Positions 55,392-64,000 of a stretch of DNA of 64,000 nt are shown here, one piece after another. The stretch is from contig OX442418.1 in the NCBI GenBank assembly GCA_949361645.1, positions 12,186,632 through 12,250,631 on the forward strand. Reading direction: 5' to 3'. Every line of letters begins with the position of its first letter. Positions within the stretch are counted from its first letter, which is position 1. The notes below the pieces were generated by a model. The model saw only the letters and a list, made by a program, of their open reading frames with translations, had not been told where the DNA came from and searched no databases. The stretch is from Spongilla lacustris. Taxonomy: Eukaryota > Porifera > Demospongiae > Spongillida > Spongillidae. Position numbers and translations under genes: made by a program.

Positions 55392-58300
55392 TATTTGTTT
55401 AATCACTTTAAAAATTCTAATTTTAAATAAAATATAATAACCACATTTAACAGCAAGCACAGTAAAAGAGGAAACATAAACAACAAAATGACAGAACAAA
55501 AGAATGAAATAAAAGTGTTAATCCGATTTTGGTAATTCTGTCGGTAGCCCAGCACCATCATCCATTCCAACTTCACTTCTCCACTTGATGCGAGAACCAT
55601 GCAAGCGAAGATTTGTTGCTCGAAATATTGCAAAACTCAGCTTTGCATGCAGCCATCCTGTAGTTTGCCCCAGTGGTTTCTCCCATTTAATGCTCATGCT
55701 TTAATATTCCGTTACTGTATGAGTCCCAATATCTTATGTGAGTTGGTTAAATTGTAGGTTATGTTGTGTTGAATGAAGTCTGGAGTGCAAATTGTGCTCA
55801 GCTTGAACAGTTTGACTCTTTGATTTGTAATTACACTCACCACCTATGATGGTAGATGTAATTTTGTATGCTACTGTTCTTACCACAGTGGTACATGTAT
55901 ATATATATAATAATAATTATATATATCTATATATATATATGCATGGATACTGGCAAATATGATGTCAAATACAGGTATGAACATGTGTAACAATCAATCA
56001 ATCAACCAATCAATGTACTTTTGATATTTATAATAATTGAAGCCATGGCAGCCACCATATATGTCTATTGAGGTTTAATTACTTATTTGGAGGGCTAGGT
56101 TCAATAGTGTACAGCTGCATACCATTGTAGTGGTAGGAGGGTGGTGCTATGTAGTGTGGGGATGTGAAATGGATACAATCCCTGATTGATCCAGTAAGCA
56201 TGAAGCACAATGTTGAAACTTTTGCTAGCATTTTATAAATCACACGCTATATAGGTTGTTGTAACAGCAAGAAGTTCATAAGAACAATGACCATGTATAC
56301 ATTTGGTGAGTGTGGAAAAAATCTCAACAAAAATTTTGACCACTGGTTTGACAAAAATATTTCCACATTGTACATTTTCAAATAATTTATCATTACTATT
56401 AATTACAATCTATTGCTCCATTAGAACGTCCATGTATTTAAAACCGTGTGTGTGTATTTCTGTTTTGTCGAAAATGTATTGTGATAGTATTTTATGATGT
56501 GACTATTATGACATTTTATTATTGCTTTCCCTTTATTTGGTCAAACAATGTGAATACCAATCATCCCATATCAGCGGGTAAGTTGTGGTGGTTGGTTATT
56601 GTAAGTTATGATGTGTTTGTCATTGTACTCACCACCTATGATGGTAGATGTTATTTATTTTGTATGCTGCTGTGCTTACCACAGTGGGGTTGCCCATGGT
56701 TCTGGTCAAATATTTATCTTTGTACTGTATGCCAACCACTGTATGCTTCACTGAAATAGGACTTACAATGTATATTAGAGGGTTAGGTATGCAGGTTCAT
56801 GTACATGTGTGTGTACTACTGCATACCGTTAGAGTGGTGGGAGGGTGGAGCAATGTAGGATATGTTTTGGGGAAGTGCAATTTTGCACACTGGAGCAATC
56901 TCTAATCACCCCAATAACAAGCAAGAACCATGTTCAATACTGTTTACCTTTTATAAAAATAAAAATAAAAATCACATTCTCTAGGTATGACTTTGTTGTA
57001 GTAGCTGGAAGTTCATTTCATGACACATGTACACACTAAAAATTGTAGTTTTTAATATCTGTATGTTCCTTTATTACATCCATGTATTACAACCACATAT
57101 GCATATGTATTATATTTCAGTTAATCCTTTTGAGTCATTCTGTTTCTCTATAAGCTTGATTAAAATGCTATATTGTCAGTATTTTATGATGTTGACCATT
57201 ATATGACATTTTGTTATTTCTTTCTCTTATTTGGTCAAAACAATGTGAATACCAATCATACCATATCATTATACTTTATGATGTGATTGTCATTGTACTC
57301 ACCAACTACATGTACATGTATGATGGTAGATGTTATTTTGTATGCTTCTTATGTTCATGTTTAATATGGATGTCTGGCATATGTATTTTATAATCATGGA
57401 TACCATGCCACTAACAATGATGTCCAAGACATGGGAACAATACTTGATCACCCCAATCAGCAAGCACCATGTTGAATAGTGTTTATGTGTTGCTACATGT
57501 AGCATGTTATAATGAAAAAAAACCACTAGTTATGAGTCACATGGACAACACATTGAATTAATTAACCATTACTACTATCAAGTCCAATAAGCAGGCAGCA
57601 GTATAGGAGAAGTACATGTAATTTGGTTGCTTTTTAGGGGAGGGGGGGGGGGGGGGGGGAGAGTATCCTCGCTTTTCCACCAGTGATAGATTTATCTTAA
57701 TTTGTAATGCCATAGATATCATTCGTACATTGTACATAATACTGTGTTCTTTTATAGAGCCATATATTGAATTAATATGTCCTGGTATCTACATAGATGT
57801 GCATGTACAAATATATCATTTTCATAGTCATTCTCTTTCACAATGTGAGTGTTCATGTATGTCATTTTGTTATTTCTTTCCTTTATTTGGTCAAACAATG
57901 TGAATACCAATCATCCCATATCAGAAGGTAAGTTATTACTCTAGGTTATGATGTGTTTGTCAATGTACTCACCACCTATGATGGCTGATGTTATTTTGTT
58001 TGCTGCTGTGCTTACCACAGTGGGGTTGACCAGCGGAATCCATAGTGCGTCATATCAAAGCTTATAGTCATGCAAACTGAACATGTGTATCTGTTTGTCG
58101 CATATGTTTGTATCATGGGAACCATGACAACCACTTGTGTTCTAAATCTTAATCGTAAGGGCCATGTTATAAGTGTATAACCTTCCATTCATGGATAGCA
58201 TTACAGCATATGCATGTGCATGTGTGCAGACAATGCATCAGGGGGGTGGTAGGAGGGTGGAGCAATAGAGCAAAGCAAACCAGCAGTTCAGCTTTGGAGT

Positions 58301-58544
58301 TGTGGGATTGTGTACATGGGAAGCATCCTGATCACTCCAATCAGTATGCAGCAAGCAATCACAAAAGAAGTATTTTTGTTTGCGTTTTACATGTAGCATT
58401 TATTTAGCATGTACATATGTTTTGTGGATCTGAATGTATATTATAATATATATGTTGTATTTCTGTTAAACCCTTTGAGTCATTCTGTTGTCATGAGGTT
58501 GCCCAGCAGATTCCATAATGGTTCAGATATGTATTTGTTATCAA
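55392..58544. repeat. Family-R array, third block
   Basis: Family-R cores near 56570 (TATCAGCGGGTAAGTTG), 57250 (degenerate) and 57925 (TATCAGAAGGTAAGTTA), with linked segments between. (TA)n near 55895-55940. G run at 57637-57659. 58180-58240 duplicates 7200-7240. No exon was recognised. Confidence 0.7.
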
Positions 58545-58815
58545 GAGTTACGGTAGTAACTCTCATATAGGATTCGTGTCGTATCATGAAATCATTAAAA
58601 ACGCGACCCGCGTATAACTCACGAACCGAGAAACGGATAGTGTAGCTCTTTATTGCTATCGAGCCACAATGGAAAGATGATCATTTTCATGTTTTTTGTT
58701 CAAGTCGCCAAACCGTTTACTTTAAGAGAACAAAAACGCGCGTAGTTCTCGTTCCCAGACCGTAATTTGTCCATAGTCGTCTTTATGGGTGAGTATAACT
58801 CGAAATAGGAAAGGT
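58545..58815 (-). repeat. Dispersed repeat family B, copy 2 (inverted)
   Basis: Reverse-complement homologue of 6905-7206: AGAGTTACGGTAGTAACTCTC and ATATAGGATTCG at one end, TATAACTCGAAATAGGAAAGG at the other. Somewhat diverged. Confidence 0.65.
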
Positions 58816-58984
58816 TTAAAGAGCGCCAGTTACACCAATAAATGTACAATTTACCTACCGACTGCCCCTTGATGTCAGATATACATGTTTGGTATGAAGC
58901 CGTCCGAGTACCAAACACAAGTGTTCCCATGACAATACCCATACGTATAAATTTATGGTACCATTACTGTAGGTACTTTGACAA

Positions 58985-61115
58985 ATCGCGTAAGTGGGTC
59001 CGTAAATCGATGATCTAAAACTACGTCGAAAACTGGACATGTATTTCGTAAAGTTTGAAAAAGGCCTTAACAAGCAAAGAAACTTGTTCGATTATCTGCA
59101 TGGCTAGTCCGACTACACAGCTTGACTTAGTTAGCCAATTAGTTGTAGAATGCAACACCATTGCCTAATTTCGAGCTGGTTACTGATCTATTTTTGTTTT
59201 GACGCATTGAATTCGTAGTATTATTTTGGGAGTGAATCTTGACTCTGATTGTGAACCAACTATCACGGGATGTATATTGTTATTTAAATCAGGTATTGAA
59301 TCATCATACTACAAAGTATGAGGACGTTTGGATGATGCCCAAAGGGTGCTCTAACTACCCAGGTGTTTTGTGTTGGTCTGCATGAAAAAAGAACACACAA
59401 GCTTTTGTAAATGTATCTTTAAATTTAAAGAAGTATGTTTAATTGGATTCTTTGTCTACAAAGCATAAGCACATAACCATTCCTTACAATAAAATATTTT
59501 GTGACTACCCTATTTATTGCACACCCCATTCTTCGATCAACTAAGTTGTTAATGACATTACGTTGAAGATTGAACTAATTTTTCTATTTCTGTCTTGTAA
59601 CATTGCAATTCGATGATGCCCACGCAGTGTTCTTTTCATTCATGTTTAATTAGATGCATGCATCCATACGGGCATTACTGATGCGCATTTGCGCAACCAA
59701 TGCTTTGTTGCTATTTAGAATGAAGATAGTTATTGATCTCAAGAGACTCATGAATGAATATATGTAAAAGATGTGAGTGAGCATGGATCCCTTCTAGCTC
59801 CTGATATAAGAAATGGCTTACTGCAATTTGAATTGCCTTTATATGAATCCCAAACAAATACATTCAAAGATCCACTTTCATCAGTCAATGCTCTTCACAC
59901 TAGCCAAACTGACACTTCCCAATCCATACCAATAAACTAAGATCTAGAGCTACACTAAATACATGTATGAGGAAAGAAAAAGTGCATTAAAAAAAGGAAT
60001 ATGATTACATCAAATGAGGTTGAGTACTTGCTAGTGTTAAAATGCTAAACCATACAGTATCTTCAAAAGGCATTATACAGAAAGTCAAATATTGAAAAAA
60101 AGCACTCTATTCTGAATTGCTGAGTGCAAAAAAAAATGCAATGATTAAGTTGGCCCACACGAAAGTGGATTTCTATACTGATAGCAAAGTTAAAAGTAAG
60201 ATCAATAAAACACTACTATGGTTGTGTTGTCTCACCCACCGGATGAACAGCAAGATAAGATGGTAAAATTTTGCAAAACACAGGTCAGGTATGCTGGACA
60301 AAAAGTTAAGAATCAGAAGAATAAGGATACATTTAGGAGAAGTATTGGTAAAAAAGTTGTAGAGAAAGAAGATTATTTCCTACCTTACTACAATATTAAA
60401 CTTTTTGTCAGATTTATGGTCTCTACATGTACTTTGAACATCTTTGGTAGAAGGCTGTACTCTGATAATGGGCATGTAGTTTGTGTGAATCCTTTTACAA
60501 AGCCAAAATTCCTAAAGTCATTGTAACCTATTGGAAGTTGAAGAAGATGGGGATAAGTGAACTGAATACATGAATCTGTTTGTACATGTATTGTACATAG
60601 TGTGGTGTGTTTGATATGTTTCTTATGTCAGCTTTTCATTACAAATTGTACTAGCAGTTAGATTTATATCAGTTAGTATCATAATTCTAATCACTCAGTG
60701 CATATAGTTATATGTGTACTATTTGGCAGAATAACCTTTCTTCTTATCATGCCCAATGGTAAGTGTTAGTTACTTATTGAAGCGAAATCCAATGCATCCC
60801 TATGTATGATATCAGCAAGACTATGTGTTTTAAAGATTTGGTTAAGGCTGCACACTTATTTATATCTCTATACTGATTATAAACTCAACCTGGACAGTTT
60901 TGTTTTGCGTACCCTAGAAATTCACATACATTCGCGATCATTTCATTTGTGATCTTTCGAATAGCGTGGTGCTCGCAACGAAACGCATCACCATGAATGT
61001 AAGGTATCTTTAGGATGTAGATTTTTTGCTCTTTCCAAGATATATAATATGCGGCTTAAATCACAATTTGAAAAAAAAAATCAAACTACCTATCTAGAAG
61101 GAATATATTATTTTA
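58985..61115 (-). repeat. 2.1-kb repeat C, copy 2 (inverted)
   Basis: Aligns with the reverse complement of 10070-12238 over its whole length. It is the better-preserved copy: it contains a 102-codon plus-strand frame (60218-60526) whose counterpart in copy 1 is disrupted. Distance between the copies is about 47 kb. Confidence 0.7.
60218..60526 (+). CDS. Small ORF in repeat C, unrecognised
   Basis: 102 codons: MVVLSHPPDEQQDKMVKFCK, a basic middle (GQKVKNQKNKDTFRRSIGKK), LNIFGRRLYSDNGHVVCVNP, and FTKPKFLKSL. Homologous DNA in copy 1 (minus strand, about 10,745-10,860) still translates to a related MFKPTTVSYCAYELCVHAF. Persistence of a related reading in both copies hints at an element-encoded protein. 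No family recognised; basic composition suggests nucleic-acid binding at most. Confidence 0.3.
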   Translation: MVVLSHPPDEQQDKMVKFCKTQVRYAGQKVKNQKNKDTFRRSIGKKVVEKEDYFLPYYNIKLFVRFMVSTCTLNIFGRRLYSDNGHVVCVNPFTKPKFLKSL

Positions 61116-61385
61116 AAAAATCTGTACCTCTTACGCGATAACGCTAGAACCACTCAACTATGCAATTACGTTTTGAGCCAATGGTATGTCTGTTTGAGAT
61201 ACAAAAAATGCAATATGCCTCATAATGGTACATGTAGTGAAATCTCCACTCAAAACCAAGCAATTCTATCTAGAGGGAATTAATCATTTTTCGGTTCGCC
61301 CCAAAATAGACTAAATTTCCCCGCGCTTCTTGTGGATGCGGTGTTAAGTATTGACTGCATGCTTCCATCTCCTTAATCATTTTAG

Positions 61386-62375
61386 CTACTCCCTGTATGA
61401 ACCCAATGATAGTGTTCTAATGGAGTATAAGGGTGGCCTTGAAAAGGCTATTCTAAGCAATAGGACATTGCTAGATGATGCCTTTTGCCAGACCCATCCA
61501 TGGTTAGCACTAAAGGTTACCACTAGATCTGCACATGCTGCTGTTAGCAAAGTTAGTGCAGATGCATTACTTGCTAAGGCACTGAACATTCGAAGAACAA
61601 AAGCAGGGGGATTGTTAAAGGATGTTCGTGCCATTAGTGCAATAAAATTCACAGAAAATGATCTTTTAGCTGGGGTAAGGCATCATAGTGCTGCCTCAGA
61701 ACCCTATTTCTATGATACCTCTTACAATCACACAAAGCAGCATGGGCCTATACCAGTAGACCTCAATGGTAGGTGTGTTGTGGCAGAGGAAATAGAGAAC
61801 AGAGGTGGCCATGATAGTATGCGCCCACTGAAATGGAAATGCACAAGTGAGTGTCGAATGCTCACTAGTGGTGAAATAGAAGTAGTGCTGGAAACCAAGT
61901 TGCTATTTCAAAAATGCATAGATGATGTCCGGGCTGGACTGGACAGTCTTGATTCAGGGTGTAGTTGTGTCTGTCACGATAGCACTTTGCAATCAGACTT
62001 GCACTATAGTGAATGGCGAGGTCACCCTATTTGTTGTGAATTTCCAACCTGCTCCAGTCCACTGAGGGTGATAAGGGCAGCTGCACCTCACTATGCAGTG
62101 CTGTGGGGGTTTATCTGGACACTTTATTCTGCCCGCAAAAATCATATGGCAGTTAAAGCTATTGATGCAGCGCTTTGTAGTGGAAGTGTTGAAGAACTAT
62201 TAGCTTGGCAGATAACTTGTCACATTTGTTCAGTGATGAAGGGGTCCAGCATGCTGTAGTCAGTGATGACCATTCATCACCTGCTAAAGGCTGTATCGAA
62301 AGGCATCTGTTAGTTACACATGCCGATCTCATTGCTGAGCTGCGATCTAACTCATTTGCTTTACATACAATGTAA
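61386..62375 (+). pseudogene. Unrecognised protein-coding exon with one frameshift
   Basis: Opens at an acceptor-like TCTCCTTAATCATTTTAG with YSLYEPNDSVLMEYKGGLEK and continues uninterrupted to about 62207 (SVEELLAW). The coding-like sequence then carries on in another frame: ADNLSHLFSDEGVQHAVVSD, DHSSPAKGCIERHLLVTHAD, LIAELRSNSFALHTM, stop at 62373-62375. So about 330 codons with a single indel near 62208. Features: Cys/His-rich stretch CSCVCHD and HPICCEFPTC (around 61965-62050), possibly metal-binding. An ATG at 61351 would also open the first frame. I do not recognise the family; an element-encoded accessory protein or a lineage-specific gene are both possible. Confidence 0.5.
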
Positions 62376-62439
62376 CTTTGTTTTGATTTCCGAACAGGAG
62401 CCTGTGGGAAAAAAAAAAATTGCCAGCTAATGTCAGTGA

Positions 62440-62735
62440 TGAGAATGACGAGAAATGAGGAAGAGGAGGGAGAGGTGGAAGAGGAGGGAGATGTGGAAGA
62501 GGAGGGAGAGGTGGAAGAGGAGGGAGAGGTGGAAGAGGAGGGAGAGGTGGAAGAGGAGGGAGAGGTGGAAGAGGAAGGAGAGGTGGAAGAGGAGGGAGAG
62601 GTGGAAGAGGAGGGAGAGGTGGAAGAGGAGGGAGAGGTGGAAGAGGAGGGAGAGGTGGAAGAGGAGGGAGAGGTGGAAGAGGAGGGAGAGGTGGAAGAGG
62701 AGGGAGAGGTGGAAGAGGAGGGAGAGGTGAAGGAG
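62440..62735 (+). repeat. 18-bp purine minisatellite (GEVEEE)n
   Basis: About 15 copies of GAGGTGGAAGAGGAGGGA starting 65 bp after the preceding reading frame. 18 bp keeps frame, so plus strand reads EGEVEE repeats and minus reads HLSLLF. All-purine strand asymmetry could favour triplex DNA. Probably not translated. Confidence 0.95.
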
Positions 62736-64000
62736 CCTCAGGAAGATCGACCGGAGAGCCGGCGTCACACCCTTACATATTTAAAATAACTAATGCTTAT
62801 TTTTATAATTAAACTATTTAACTACTTATGTACTACATATTTTATGAAAATACACTATCCTTCATAAGCAATCGAGACAAACGTTTCTGCATGATGTTTT
62901 GCGATATAGTCACTTTAATTTAATTAAGTTGGTGGTATATAGGATTTGAAGGCAATGGTGGTGTAAAAAGGAAGGAAACAAGGGATTGGAGATAAAATAA
63001 TTATTCCTATATTTAGCACTTTGTAGAATGGCATTACATTTTTATGTTGCTAAATATAGGAAATAGGAATAACGATCCCTTTATAAACAGTTATTCCAGG
63101 GAACAATGTAGCTCCACTGCACATCAATATGATTTATCATTTGTAATATTCCATTAGGACGTGCATGTATTTACAACCATGTATGTATATGAATTACTTT
63201 TCTGTTATTCCTTTTGAGTCATTCTGTTTCTCTACATGTATGTTGTAGTTAATTTAAAATGTATTGTGTCAGTATTTTGTGATGTGACTATTATATGACA
63301 TTTTGTTATTCCTTTCCTTTATTTGGTCAAACAATGTGAATACCAATCATCCCATATCAGCCGGTAGGTCATGTTACATGTAGTGTAATTTATGATGTGA
63401 TTGTCATTGTACTCACCAACTACATGTAAATGTATGATGGTAGATGTTATTTTGTATACTACTAGTGTTCATGTTTAATATGGATGTCTGGCATATGTAT
63501 ACCATGGATACCATGCCACTAACAATGATGTCTAAGACATGGGAACAATCTCTGATCACCCCAATCAGCAAGCACCATGTTGAATAGTGTTTATGAGCAT
63601 GTTGGCTATGAGTCACATGGACAACACATTGAATTAATTAACCATTACTACTATCAAGTCCAATAAGCAGGCAGCAGTATAGGAGAAGTACATATAATTT
63701 CGTTGCTTTTTTTTGGGGGGGGGGGGAGGGGGGGGGGGGGGAGGGGGGGGGGGATATATCCTATAGTATCTGCAAGCTATTTATTACTCTAATTTTGTTT
63801 CACAATTTGCTGGAATGAATAATAATAAAAACACATACATAGAATTTCACTACATGATTTTTAAATGCTATTGTATTACTGTATGAGTGCCAATCATCCC
63901 ATATCAGTTTGTAAGTACACATGTAGTAGTTGGTTCAGTATTGTACATGACAAATTTGTCATTGTACTCACCACCTATGATGGTAGATGTTATCTTGTAT
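62736..64000. repeat. Family-R units and G tract at the right edge
   Basis: 62930-63020 repeats 4660-4760. Family-R cores near 63355 (TATCAGCCGGTAGG) and 63900 (TATCAGTTTGTAAG). G tract with few interruptions at 63715-63753. 63240-63690 parallels 57170-57640 closely, including the flank of the G run. No gene. Confidence 0.7.

Overview
This is a eukaryotic, animal-type nuclear window: AT-rich, intron-containing, crowded with transposable elements and low-complexity DNA, with no prokaryotic gene organisation. The recognisable host genes are a METTL2/8-type tRNA methyltransferase, a glycyl-tRNA synthetase exon, and ankyrin repeats joined to a tyrosine-kinase-like (TKL) kinase. Very short introns (57-105 bp in the METTL gene), large modular ankyrin-kinase genes, and a mitochondrial-looking insert made of perfect GC-rich hairpins plus a tRNA pair all suggest an early-branching marine invertebrate. 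A sponge is my best guess; the species is not determined.

Layout. 1-4.9 kb: array of a diverged repeat family. 5-13.9 kb: minisatellite, MITEs, an internally deleted hAT element with perfect TIRs (8241-8999), a 2.1-kb repeat whose inverted partner lies at 59-61 kb, and a Mutator-like MITE with 99-bp TIRs and a 9-bp target duplication (12248-12890). 14-17.1 kb: decayed ZMYM1-like hAT transposase (minus strand), interrupted by about 320 bp that looks like nuclear mitochondrial DNA (five hairpins, tRNA-Ser(GCU), tRNA-Pro(UGG)). 19-37.8 kb: plus-strand ankyrin/coiled-coil/TKL kinase gene made of phase-0 modules, its introns filled by the repeat family (20.3-26.6 kb), a 3.1-kb insertion, and fragments of a non-LTR retrotransposon with a restriction-like endonuclease. 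38-43.9 kb: microsatellites and one more retroelement fragment. 43.9-47.6 kb: minus-strand glycyl-tRNA synthetase exon and six phase-matched METTL2-like exons; one exon carries a perfect 72-bp palindrome and one intron a 951-bp foldback element.

48.3-53.0 kb: a 4.7-kb DNA transposon with roughly 200-bp TIRs and two convergent decayed genes. One encodes SAP + SWIM + YqaJ/lambda-exonuclease-type nuclease domains, the other THAP + DDE transposase, an arrangement resembling ISL2EU/IS4EU elements. A mariner-like MITE and a 678-bp foldback are nested inside it. 54-64 kb: two exons of a second ankyrin gene lying in a duplicate of the 19-kb module, more of the repeat family, the inverted 2.1-kb repeat, an unrecognised 330-codon reading frame with one frameshift, and a GEVEEE minisatellite.

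The host genes look expressible (splice phases agree). Nearly all mobile-element genes carry stops or frameshifts and are probably dead. Exon models are inferred by eye from splice consensus and recognisable protein motifs.
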